From contig NZ_JODL01000014.1 of NCBI RefSeq assembly GCF_000718985.1, positions 71,405 through 135,404 of the forward strand: a stretch of 64,000 nucleotides of DNA, written 5' to 3'. This document shows positions 26,741 to 34,717 of the stretch, in pieces. The notes under the pieces are model-generated. The model searched no databases. It saw nothing but the letters and a program-made list of their open reading frames with translations, and was not told the DNA's origin. Both the position numbers and the translations under genes were made by a program. Each line of letters starts with the position of its first letter. Within the stretch, counting starts at the first letter, position 1. The stretch comes from Streptomyces megasporus (GTDB taxonomy: Bacteria > Actinomycetota > Actinomycetes > Streptomycetales > Streptomycetaceae).

Positions 26741-27178
26741 GTGTGCTCCTCCGTCTGTCCGGCCCCCGGGGTCGCCGGGGAGCCTGGGGTTTCCCCACCG
26801 GTGGTGGGGAGAGGCTCGCCCGATTCCGTACGGCCCCACGGGGTTGGGTGCGGCGCGGACGGAACCGAGCGGTGACAGGTGTCCGTTCGACGGCCCGCAG
26901 TCAGCACGTTACCCAGTACCTCCGCATGTGTGCGAAGGGCCCCTGACCTGCAATTTTCCTTGGATTTCCAAGTAAATCGCGAAAGTCTCGGAACACCACT
27001 GGTCACAGGCTCGCGAGCGCCGGGACAGGGGCACGGTATCCCGGAGGGAGGGACACGGGAAGAGTCGCGCGAGAGTGACGCCCGGTTGGTGGCGGTTCGA
27101 CATGGTGGGCCCGGTGAGGGACCCGACCGCGGGCGACGGGCGCGGCGGGCCGGCCGCCGGCGGAGACGTCACCGACCG
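26741..27178. other. 438-bp gene-free region upstream of the first bkd operon
   Basis: No gene is seen. It contains the most AT-rich stretch of this part of the window (26951-26995), including the palindrome annotated separately, and therefore probably the bkd promoter and a regulator site. Confidence 0.6.
26959..26972. promoter_or_regulatory. Palindrome CTTGGATTTCCAAG upstream of bkd cluster 1
   Basis: Six-base arms CTTGGA/TCCAAG surround two bases in the AT-rich centre of the intergenic region, about 220 bases before bkdA. Lrp-family proteins bind AT-rich imperfect palindromes, and a bkdR gene is 15 kb away; the assignment is inference. Confidence 0.35.
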
Positions 27179-28216
27179 TCATGTGCAGAAGGCGTCCCGG
27201 ACCGCCGGGTAGCGGTCGGTCCACCACACCACCAGCGCGGCGGTCGCCGGGAACTGCGGGTCGGTCCGGCGGTCCCGGAGCTGGTACCGCCAGCGCAGCA
27301 TCCAGAAGTCGTTGAGCCGTTCCCACCACACCCGGTGTACGGCCGCGGCCATCTCGTCCGCGCCGACCCCGGCGGCGGCGCGGTAGGCGCGGGCGTAGGC
27401 GCGGATCTTGGCCAGGTCCAGGGAGCCCCCCGGCCGCAGGAAGAAGATGGCGGCGGCCCGGACGGCCTCCTCCGCGCGCGGCTGGACGGCCAGCCGGTCC
27501 CAGTCCACGATCGCGACGGGCTCGCAGGGCTCCCGGTTCCGGTAGAGCAGGTTCAGGGGGTGGAAGTCGCCGTGCACCCACCCGGCGACCGGCTCCGCGC
27601 CGGCCGGCGGACGGCGGTGGGCGTGGCGGCGCAGCAACGCGCGGCGCTCGCGCAGCCGGTGTTCGGCCAGTTCGTCGAAGCAGTCGCGCCGGCGACGGGT
27701 CCGGACCCGGGCGAGCAGCGTGTCGATGAGGGCGAAGGTGTCCTCGGGGTCGGCGCTGGTGTGGGCGGTGCGTTCGGCTCGGGGCGCGGGTACGACCCGG
27801 TCCAGTCCGACGTGCACCCGGCCGAGCAGCGTGCCCAGCCGGCGGGACTGGGCCGGGGAGAGCTCGCCGCCGTCGCGGTGCCGGCCGTCCACCCAGGGGT
27901 GGAGGGCGTAGCAGCCGCCCCCGACGACGGCGACCGTCCGGCCGGAGGCGTCCTGGACGGGCGGGACGACCGGGAGGCCGAGGTCGCCGAGGCGCGCGGT
28001 GACGCGGTGCTGGTGCTCGATGCGGTCCGGGGCCTCGGGGTCGTCGTCGAGGTGGTGCTTGAGGAAGAACCGGCCGCGGGTGGTCGTCAGCCGGTAGCCC
28101 CGGTTCAACAGTCCCTGGGCCACCGGCTCGCAGGAGAGCGGCTCCCCGGCGCCGTAGCGGCGCACCAGCGTGGTGAGGGTGGTGCCGGGAAGATCACGAG
28201 ACTGCACGAGCCGCAT
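27179..28216 (-). CDS. Aminoglycoside phosphotransferase-like kinase
   Basis: 345 residues with the APH/choline kinase fold: nucleotide-binding N-lobe (GLLNRGYRLTTTRGRFFLKHH, with the Lys) and C-lobe catalytic loop WVHGDFHPLNLLYRN followed by VAIVDWDRLAV (metal Asp). The C-terminal third is rich in Trp and Arg. The family phosphorylates hydroxyl groups of small molecules such as homoserine, choline or antibiotics; nothing here picks a substrate. It reads in the same direction as the first bkd operon but is separated by 438 bases. Confidence 0.82.
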   Translation of the reverse strand: MRLVQSRDLPGTTLTTLVRRYGAGEPLSCEPVAQGLLNRGYRLTTTRGRFFLKHHLDDDPEAPDRIEHQHRVTARLGDLGLPVVPPVQDASGRTVAVVGGGCYALHPWVDGRHRDGGELSPAQSRRLGTLLGRVHVGLDRVVPAPRAERTAHTSADPEDTFALIDTLLARVRTRRRRDCFDELAEHRLRERRALLRRHAHRRPPAGAEPVAGWVHGDFHPLNLLYRNREPCEPVAIVDWDRLAVQPRAEEAVRAAAIFFLRPGGSLDLAKIRAYARAYRAAAGVGADEMAAAVHRVWWERLNDFWMLRWRYQLRDRRTDPQFPATAALVVWWTDRYPAVRDAFCT

Positions 28217-28293
28217 CGTAGGTCACCTGCGGCGACACACCCGTCACGGTGTGCAAGGGGGGCCGGGGCGTGATATTGGGGCCCTTCCCCGGA

Positions 28294-29988
28294 TCAGCCG
28301 CCGGTCGGGTTCCCGTCGTTCCCGCCGATCTGCGGTTCCCCGGCGCCGCCCGCGTCGGCTCCGCCCGGCGGGTTGCCGCCCGGGTTGCCGCCCTGGTTGC
28401 CGCCGACGTCGGCGCCGCCCTGCTCCCCGCCCGGGTTGCCGCCGATGTCGGCGCCACCGTCCTGCTCCCCGGTGCCGCCGTTCTGGCCGCCGTTCTGGCC
28501 GCCGCCGATGGGTTCGGTGGGCTGGTCGGTCGGCGAGGGCGTCTCGGTGGGCTGGAGGTCGCTGGGGATGTCGGTGGGCCCGCCGGTGTCCGACCAGCCG
28601 CCCGAGCCTCCGGTACCGGGGTCGTTCGGCAGGGGCTCCTCGGTCGGCTCCTCCTCGGTCGGCTCCGGGGAGGTCTCCTCGTCCGTGGGCGCGCTGGAGG
28701 TCTTGCTCGGGGTCTTCGGCTCCTTGTCGTCCCCGCTGCCCTCGATGGCGAAGAAGATGCCCGCGCCGACGGCGAGGACGGCGAAGAAGGCGATCAGCGC
28801 GTACTTCAGGCCACTGCCGCCGCCGCGCCCGCCGTCGTAGCCGCCGTTCCCGTCGTAGGCGCCGCCGTTGTCGTACGGGCCGCCGCCGGTGGGGTTGCCC
28901 ATCAGCAGCGGCGGGCCGACCCGGGTGGCGTCCGTGGCGCCGGCGTAGGCGTCACCGCCCTGCCCGTACGCGGCGGGGGTGCCCATGGCGGGCGTGGCGC
29001 CGGTGGAGACCACCATGCCGGTGTTCCACAGGCCGCCGGTGTGTCCGCCCTGCTCCTGGAGCATGCGCAGCGCGTACTGCACCAGGCCGCGCATCTCCTC
29101 GGCGGTCTGGAAGCGGTCGTCCGGGTCTTTGGCCAGGGCGCGCATCACCAGGCCGTCCAGCTCCGGCGGCACCGCGTCGGAGACCTCCGACGGCGGCACC
29201 GGCTCGTCCTGGACGTGCTGGTAGACCACCGAGAGCGGCGTCTCGCCGACGAACGGCGGGCGCAGCGCGAGGAGTTCGTAGAGCAGGCAGCCCGTCGCGT
29301 AGAGGTCGGAGCGGGCGTCCACCGTCTTGCCCAGCGCCTGCTCGGGGGAGAGGTACTGCGGGGTGCCCATGACCATGCCGGTCTGGGTCATGGTGGTGGA
29401 CGCGCCGTGCAGGGCGCGGGCGATGCCGAAGTCCATCACCTTCACGGCGCCGTTGTCGGTGATGATGACGTTGGCGGGCTTGATGTCGCGGTGCACGATG
29501 CCGTGCTGGTGGCTGTAGGCGAGCGCCTCCAGCACCCCGGAGACGATGATCAGCGCCTGCTCGGGCGGCGGGGCGTCGGCGTTCACCAGCAGGTCGCGGA
29601 TGGTGCGGCCCTCGACCAGCTCCATCACGATGTACGGCACCGCGTTGCCGTCGACCATGTCCTCGCCGGAGTCGTAGACGGCCACCACCGCGTGGTGGTT
29701 GAGTCCGGCGACGGACTGCGCCTCGCGGGTGAAGCGCGCCTTGGCCACCGGATCCTCGGCGAGGTCGGAGCGCATCAGCTTGACGGCCACCGTCCGGCCC
29801 AGGCGCACGTCCTCGGCGGCGAAGACCTCCGCCATGCCACCGCGGCCGAGGCGGCGGGTGATGCGGTACCGTCCGTCGCCCACCATGCCGCCATTGGGCC
29901 AGAACTCTGACGAATCGGGCGATCCGGACACTCCGCCAGCGGTCTCGTCGGGCTCCGAAGGCCCTCCGGCGGCTTGTGTCTGTGCCAT
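28294..29988 (-). CDS. Ser/Thr protein kinase with Gly/Asn-rich extracellular tail
   Basis: 564 residues. The cytoplasmic Hanks-type kinase domain (about 38-300) is complete: LGRGGMAEVF loop, VAVKLM Lys, HRDIKPANVI catalytic loop, VKVMDFGIARAL and the activation loop TMTQTGMVMGTPQYLSPEQ. A juxtamembrane linker and one membrane helix (about 395-418, ALIAFFAVLAVGAGIFFAI) follow. The outside part (about 420-564) is Thr/Pro/Glu-rich, then Gly/Asn-rich with repeated GGNPGG/GGQNGG units and no PASTA domain. ATG 29988 has GAGGAT upstream; a TTG just before it is the alternative. Head-to-head with a second kinase gene. Confidence 0.92.
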   Translation of the reverse strand: MAQTQAAGGPSEPDETAGGVSGSPDSSEFWPNGGMVGDGRYRITRRLGRGGMAEVFAAEDVRLGRTVAVKLMRSDLAEDPVAKARFTREAQSVAGLNHHAVVAVYDSGEDMVDGNAVPYIVMELVEGRTIRDLLVNADAPPPEQALIIVSGVLEALAYSHQHGIVHRDIKPANVIITDNGAVKVMDFGIARALHGASTTMTQTGMVMGTPQYLSPEQALGKTVDARSDLYATGCLLYELLALRPPFVGETPLSVVYQHVQDEPVPPSEVSDAVPPELDGLVMRALAKDPDDRFQTAEEMRGLVQYALRMLQEQGGHTGGLWNTGMVVSTGATPAMGTPAAYGQGGDAYAGATDATRVGPPLLMGNPTGGGPYDNGGAYDGNGGYDGGRGGGSGLKYALIAFFAVLAVGAGIFFAIEGSGDDKEPKTPSKTSSAPTDEETSPEPTEEEPTEEPLPNDPGTGGSGGWSDTGGPTDIPSDLQPTETPSPTDQPTEPIGGGQNGGQNGGTGEQDGGADIGGNPGGEQGGADVGGNQGGNPGGNPPGGADAGGAGEPQIGGNDGNPTGG

Positions 29989-30413
29989 CAATCCTCGCCG
30001 TAGATCAGGTCCGCGTGAGTGCGGATCCGTACGCTCTGCTCCTCAGTGCACGCTAACAGGGTCCGGGGGCCGTGCCCCTCGGTCGGAGCGAAGAGAGCGG
30101 CGCGGTGGATGGTGCGGAGAGCGGTGGGCAGTGACCGACCATCCAACCCGGTCGGGCCGCGAACTGGCAAGTTACGATGTCGGACGCACCGGGAAACGCG
30201 GCGTGACGCGTATGCGCGCATCGTGTCACGGAACGGGCAAGCAGCTTGACGTGTCCGACCGCTGGGGCAGACTTGCCGATGGTCGGGTGCCCCCGTCGAC
30301 GATTCCGGGGCACCCACGGACGACACAAGAGCACACCAGAGCACCAGCAGAGAGCAACCGTACACGCGCGGGCCACAACGGCAGCCCTGCGGCGCCGAGG
30401 GGGAAGCAGGCAG
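29989..30413. other. 425-bp divergent intergenic region between two kinase genes
   Basis: No gene is visible. The region must hold the divergent promoters of the two Ser/Thr kinase genes. I could not identify a convincing -35/-10 pair or shared operator by eye. Confidence 0.5.
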
Positions 30414-32135
30414 ATGAGCTACGACGGCGCACAGGCCGGTGGTTACCAGGGCCGCACTGTCGGCGGTGGGCGCTACCAGCTCCGGGACCTGCTCGGCCAG
30501 GGCGGCATGGCCTCGGTGCACCTCGCCTACGACTCCGTGCTCGACCGACAGGTCGCGGTGAAGACCCTCCACACCGAGCTGGGCCGCGAGGCGTCCTTCC
30601 GCGAGCGCTTCCGGCGCGAGGCCCAATCGGTGGCCAAGCTCACGCACACCAACATCGTCTCGGTCTTCGACTCCGGCGAGGACGAGATCGACGGCGCGCT
30701 GGTGCCGTACATCGTCATGGAGTACGTCGAGGGCGAGCCGCTGCGCTCGGTGCTCGACCAGGACGTGGCGCGGCTCGGCGCGATGCCGAGCGACAAGGCG
30801 CTGAAGATCGCCGCCGACGTGCTCGCCGCGCTCGAGGTCAGCCACGAGATGGGCCTGGTGCACCGGGACATCAAGCCGGGCAACGTGATGCTGAACCGGC
30901 GCGGCGTGGTCAAGGTGATGGACTTCGGCATCGCCCGCGCCATGCAGTCCGGCGTCACCTCGATGACCCAGACCGGCATGGTCGTCGGCACCCCGCAGTA
31001 CCTCTCCCCCGAGCAGGCCCTGGGGCGCGGCGTGGACGCCCGCTCCGACCTGTACTCGGTGGGCGTCATGCTCTTCGAGCTGCTCACCGGGCGGCTCCCC
31101 TTCGACGCCGACTCGCCGCTGGCCATCGCGTACGCGCACGTCCAGGAGGAGCCGCCCGTCCCCTCCTCGATCAACCGGGCGCTGCCGCCGGCGGTGGACG
31201 CGCTGATAGCCAGGGCGCTGCGGAAGAACCCCAACGAGCGGTTCCCGACCGCCGAGGCGATGCGCCAGGAGTGCGAGCGCGTCCGCGGCGCGGTGGCGTC
31301 CTCGGGCACCACCCCGACGATCGTCGGCGGCGGCCCGGTGCAGAGCGGCGCGGCGGTCGCCCAGTCCGTCTTCCCGCCGGTGGACACCACCGGCACCCCG
31401 CCCCCGCACGGCGGCGTGCAGCAGCCCTACCAGCCCTACCCGGCCGCCGCCCACGGCACCTACGGGCCGTCCACGCCGCCGCCCACCCCGGCCTACTCGG
31501 CGCCCGGTCCGTACGGGCCCCAGGGCGGCGCTCCCACCCCGCCGCCGTACAACGCGCCGCACCCCTCGCCCGCCGGCGGCCGGAAGAGCACCGGGGTGCT
31601 CGTCGGCTCGGCCGTCGCCGTGATCGTCGCCGTCTCGGCCGTGATCATCGCGATAACGCTCAACGGCGGGGACGGCAAGGGGGAGCCTCGGACGAACGAC
31701 TCCCCCGGCCCCGTCCAGACGACGGAGCTGCCCGCGGGCACCACCGGCGGCGACAGCGGTGGGAACGACGGTGGCGGCACCAACGGGCAGAACACCGGCG
31801 ACGACGGCAACGGCGACACCGACGACGACGCCGACGACGGTGGCTTCAAGGGCGAGGACAAGACGAAGACCATCGACGCCGGCAAGTGCACGGAGGCCTC
31901 GGAGAGCATCTTCGAGAAGGGCAAGACGAGCATGCCCGACCTCACCTACAAGAACCTGACCTCGGTGAAGACCTGCATCCGCGAGGCGGGCTGGTACCTG
32001 GACGACGTCGAGTACGAGGACGAGAACCTGTACGGCAAGAACACCGTCCTCGAACAGTCCCCGCAGCCGTACGAGGCCTTCGACCCCGAGAAGGACAAGA
32101 TCACCCTGACCGTCTCCACGGGCAACCCGTCCTGA
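30414..32135 (+). CDS. Ser/Thr protein kinase with one PASTA domain
   Basis: 573 residues. Kinase domain (about 20-280): LLGQGGMASVHLA, VAVKTL, HRDIKPGNVMLN, MDFGIARAM and activation loop SMTQTGMVVGTPQYLSPEQ. A Pro/Tyr-rich linker (about 310-390) and a membrane helix (about 396-420, STGVLVGSAVAVIVAVSAVIIAI) follow, then an Asp/Gly-rich stalk and one PASTA-like domain at the end (MPDLTYKNLTSVKTCIREAGWYLDD...NTVLEQSP). PASTA domains bind peptidoglycan fragments or muropeptides. Start at ATG 30414, with an Arg-rich untranslated stretch upstream. Its activation loop is nearly identical to that of the divergent neighbour. Confidence 0.92.
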   Translation: MSYDGAQAGGYQGRTVGGGRYQLRDLLGQGGMASVHLAYDSVLDRQVAVKTLHTELGREASFRERFRREAQSVAKLTHTNIVSVFDSGEDEIDGALVPYIVMEYVEGEPLRSVLDQDVARLGAMPSDKALKIAADVLAALEVSHEMGLVHRDIKPGNVMLNRRGVVKVMDFGIARAMQSGVTSMTQTGMVVGTPQYLSPEQALGRGVDARSDLYSVGVMLFELLTGRLPFDADSPLAIAYAHVQEEPPVPSSINRALPPAVDALIARALRKNPNERFPTAEAMRQECERVRGAVASSGTTPTIVGGGPVQSGAAVAQSVFPPVDTTGTPPPHGGVQQPYQPYPAAAHGTYGPSTPPPTPAYSAPGPYGPQGGAPTPPPYNAPHPSPAGGRKSTGVLVGSAVAVIVAVSAVIIAITLNGGDGKGEPRTNDSPGPVQTTELPAGTTGGDSGGNDGGGTNGQNTGDDGNGDTDDDADDGGFKGEDKTKTIDAGKCTEASESIFEKGKTSMPDLTYKNLTSVKTCIREAGWYLDDVEYEDENLYGKNTVLEQSPQPYEAFDPEKDKITLTVSTGNPS

Positions 32136-32159
32136 CGGCTCCTTGGGGCGCGGCCCACG

Positions 32160-32198
32160 CACAGGGCCCGGCACGCGGATCGCGTGCCGGGCCCTGTG
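32160..32198. terminator. Perfect 18-bp hairpin
   Basis: Eighteen perfectly complementary bases on each side of GAT, between the convergent PASTA kinase and bpa genes. Confidence 0.85.
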
Positions 32199-32268
32199 GC
32201 GTCGATGCGCTTGTGCCGCTCCGACGTCCGAGGACGCGGGGAGCGGACGTCGGAGGGGGGCGTCGGTG

Positions 32269-32331
32269 TCAGAGGTGGTCGACGGCGGTCGGAGGCAACG
32301 GCAATCAGAGGTAACGGCAGTCAGAGGTAGG
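32269..32331. repeat. Tandem copies of the bpa stop-codon region
   Basis: TCAGAGGT occurs at 32269, 32305 and 32321, the latter two with a shared GGCA spacer. In reverse-strand reading the last codons of bpa (Tyr-Leu-stop) are repeated downstream. Confidence 0.75.
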
Positions 32332-32884
32332 GGCCCGAGCGGGTGTGGCCGCGGCCCTCGGCGTCCTTGTCGTCGGGCATCACGCCCGAGGGGAGCGCCC
32401 GGCGCATCTGCTCGAGCTGGGCGCGCGCCGCCATCTGCTGGGCGAACAGCGCCGTCTGGATGCCGTGGAACAGCCCCTCCAGCCAGCCCACGAGCTGGGC
32501 CTGCGCGATGCGCAGCTCGGCCTCCGAGGGGACGGCGTCGTCGGTGAACGGCAGCGAGATCCGCTCCAGTTCCTCGATCAGCTCGGGCGCCAGTCCGTCC
32601 TCCAACTCCTTGACGGAGCTGGCGTGGATCTCCTTGAGCCGGGCCCGGCTCGCCTCGTCCAGGGGAGCGGACTTGACCTCCTCCAGGAGCTGCTTGATCA
32701 TGCTGCCGATCCGCATGACCTTCGCGGGCTGCTCGACCATCTCCGTCACGGGGATCTCGCGCGACTCCTCGTCGGCGTCGCCGTCCCCGCCCGTGTGGGC
32801 GGCGCGGCCGAGGGCCATTCCGTCCGGGCCGACGACCAGGACCTGCTGGCCCTCGTGCGACCGTTCGTTCATCGGCTGTGTCAT
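32321..32884 (-). CDS. bpa: Bacterial proteasome activator
   Basis: 187 residues matching the bacterial proteasome activator (Bpa/PafE, DUF2587) family. It has a Gly/Asp-rich N-terminal tail, then a helical core (about 45-150) with PAKVMRIGSMIKQLLEEVK, RLKEIHASSVKELEDGLAPELIEELERISLPF and AQLVGWLEGLFHGIQTALFAQQM. It ends in GPYL, close to the GQYL tail of the Mycobacterium tuberculosis protein that docks into the 20S proteasome to open its gate. Family members form a dodecameric ring, independent of ATP. No 20S genes are in the window. ATG 32884 has GGGGG five bases upstream. Confidence 0.93.
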   Translation of the reverse strand: MTQPMNERSHEGQQVLVVGPDGMALGRAAHTGGDGDADEESREIPVTEMVEQPAKVMRIGSMIKQLLEEVKSAPLDEASRARLKEIHASSVKELEDGLAPELIEELERISLPFTDDAVPSEAELRIAQAQLVGWLEGLFHGIQTALFAQQMAARAQLEQMRRALPSGVMPDDKDAEGRGHTRSGPYL

Positions 32885-32962
32885 ACCCCCATTCTGCATC
32901 CCACGCCGATCCCCCGTCCTCGCACCCGTGGGCGGCCCCGGGCCGGGACCGCCCACGGGAGT

Positions 32963-33595
32963 TCAGCGACGCAGGCGCAGGGCGAAGGACGCCAGTCCCA
33001 GACCGAGGAAGGTCAGTCCGGCGCCGAGCGGCAGCACGGGCAGCAGTTGCCGGCCGGTGGTCGCCGCCCGATTCTCGACGCCCCGCTCGTCGTCCCGGAC
33101 GGGCTCGTCGTCGCCGTAGTCGTAGTCGTCCACGGTGCCGGAGCCCCGGTCGCTGATCTGTTCCGTCCACGCCGACGGGGTCCGCTCCGCGCCCGGACGT
33201 CCCGCGGGCGTCTCGGGCTGCCGCGACCCGCCCCCGGCGTCCCGGTCGGTCTCCTCCTCCGACGGTGTGCCGGACGGTTCGCCGGAGGGCTCACCGGACG
33301 TGTGCGTCGGGGTGGGGGTGGGCGTGGGAGTCGGCGTGGGCTCGGGGTCCTCCGGTGACCGCGGCGGCGTGGACGGCCACGAGGGGAACGACGGCCGGTC
33401 GTCCGGCCGGTCGCCGTCGTCGTCGGTGGGAGAGGGCGTGGGGGTCGACCTGTTGTGCTCCGTTCTCGGCTCCACGGCGCCGGGACCGCTGCCGGGAACG
33501 GCCGCCATGGCCGCCGTGTGCTGGACGGCCAGGGCGACGGGTGCCGGAAGGAGCACCATCGCGCAGGCCAGCAGGGTGATCACGGTTTCTCTCAC
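32963..33595 (-). CDS. Secreted, C-terminally membrane-anchored hypothetical protein
   Basis: 210 residues. A signal peptide (about 1-24, VRETVITLLACAMVLLPAPVALA) is followed by a long unstructured region rich in Pro, Thr, Ser, Asp and Glu with a (PT)n run. A final hydrophobic helix (LLPVLPLGAGLTFLGLGLASFAL) ends in RLRR. This is the layout of sortase substrates and Streptomyces cell-wall proteins, but no LPxTG or LAxTG motif is visible before the helix; it may simply be a membrane-anchored stalk. The GTG at 33595 has GGAGGGGG seven bases upstream. Confidence 0.75.
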   Translation of the reverse strand: MRETVITLLACAMVLLPAPVALAVQHTAAMAAVPGSGPGAVEPRTEHNRSTPTPSPTDDDGDRPDDRPSFPSWPSTPPRSPEDPEPTPTPTPTPTPTHTSGEPSGEPSGTPSEEETDRDAGGGSRQPETPAGRPGAERTPSAWTEQISDRGSGTVDDYDYGDDEPVRDDERGVENRAATTGRQLLPVLPLGAGLTFLGLGLASFALRLRR

Positions 33596-33715
33596 CGCTA
33601 CGCCCCCTCCCGTACCAAGCATCCAGTGGTGTAACAAGCGTCACACGATCGCGTGAGAGCGGCATCTCGGACGGCTCAACGAGACGCCAACGATCACCGA
33701 ACAATCACCGAACAG

Positions 33716-34708
33716 TCATGGGACGGTGAGAACGACCTTGCCCACGTGATCGCTCTGTTCGAGTACCCGGTGTGCCTGGGAGGCATGACTCATCGGCAGT
33801 GTCCGGTCGATGACGGGCCGGACGTGCCCGGAGGCGATCAGCGGCCAGACGTGTTCCCGCACCGCCGCGACGATCTCCGCCTTCTCCGACACCGGACGGG
33901 AGCGCAGGGTGGTGGCCGTGATGGTGCCCCGCTTGGCGAGCAGCGCCCCCAGGGGGAGTTCTCCCGTGCGTCCGCCCTGGAGGCCGATGATCGCGATGCG
34001 CCCGCCGGTGGCGAGCACCTTCACGTTCCGCTCCAGGTACTTGGCGCCGATGATGTCCAGGACGACGTCCGCGCCGTGCCCGGCCGTGGCCTCCCGGACC
34101 TCCTCGACGAAGTCCTGCTCGCGGTAGTCGATCAGGATGTCCGCGCCCAGCTCCGCGCAGCGCCGCAGCTTCTCGGGGCTGCCCGCGGTGACCGCCACCC
34201 GGGCGCCGACGGCCTTGGCGAGCTGGATCGCCATGGTGCCGATGCCACTGGCGCCGCCGTGCACCAGCAGCGTCTCGCCCTCCTTCAACCCGGCGATCAT
34301 GAAGACGTTCGACCAGACCGTGCAGGCGACCTCGGGGAGCGCCGCCGCCACGGCCGGGTCGAGGGGACCGTCGGGGCCCTCGGGCAGCGGCAGCAACTGG
34401 CCGGCCGGCACGGCGACCTTCTCGGCGTACCCGCCGCCGGCCAGCAGCGCGCACACCTGGTCGCCGACCCGCGGGCCCTCGACTCCGGGGCCGAGCGCCG
34501 CGATCCGTCCCGCGCACTCCAGACCGGGGTGGGGGGAGGTGCCGGGCGGCGGGTCGTAGAAGCCCTGCCGCTGGAGAAGGTCGGCGCGGTTGACGGCGCT
34601 CGCCGCCACCTCGATCAGCACCTCGCCCTCGCCGGGCTCGGGATCGTCGACCTCCGTCCAGGCGAGGACCTCGGGGCCGCCGGGTTCGGTGATGGTGATC
34701 GCGTGCAT
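33716..34708 (-). CDS. NAD(P)H:quinone oxidoreductase, zinc-independent MDR family
   Basis: 330 residues of the medium-chain dehydrogenase/reductase superfamily in the PIG3/quinone oxidoreductase branch. The N-terminal catalytic domain (SAVNRADLLQRQGFYDPPPG, HPGLECAGRI) has no structural-zinc cysteine cluster; the nucleotide-binding domain shows LLVHGGASGIGTMAIQLAKAVGARV. It reduces quinones with NADPH in the cytoplasm. It is last in the apparent seven-gene reverse-strand operon, nine bases after the channel gene. Confidence 0.9.
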   Translation of the reverse strand: MHAITITEPGGPEVLAWTEVDDPEPGEGEVLIEVAASAVNRADLLQRQGFYDPPPGTSPHPGLECAGRIAALGPGVEGPRVGDQVCALLAGGGYAEKVAVPAGQLLPLPEGPDGPLDPAVAAALPEVACTVWSNVFMIAGLKEGETLLVHGGASGIGTMAIQLAKAVGARVAVTAGSPEKLRRCAELGADILIDYREQDFVEEVREATAGHGADVVLDIIGAKYLERNVKVLATGGRIAIIGLQGGRTGELPLGALLAKRGTITATTLRSRPVSEKAEIVAAVREHVWPLIASGHVRPVIDRTLPMSHASQAHRVLEQSDHVGKVVLTVP

Positions 34709-34717
34709 GGGGTGACG

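Noticed and set aside
27003..27581. Small open frame in the region before bkd cluster 1
   Set aside because: It overlaps the phosphotransferase gene in another frame and has shadow composition.
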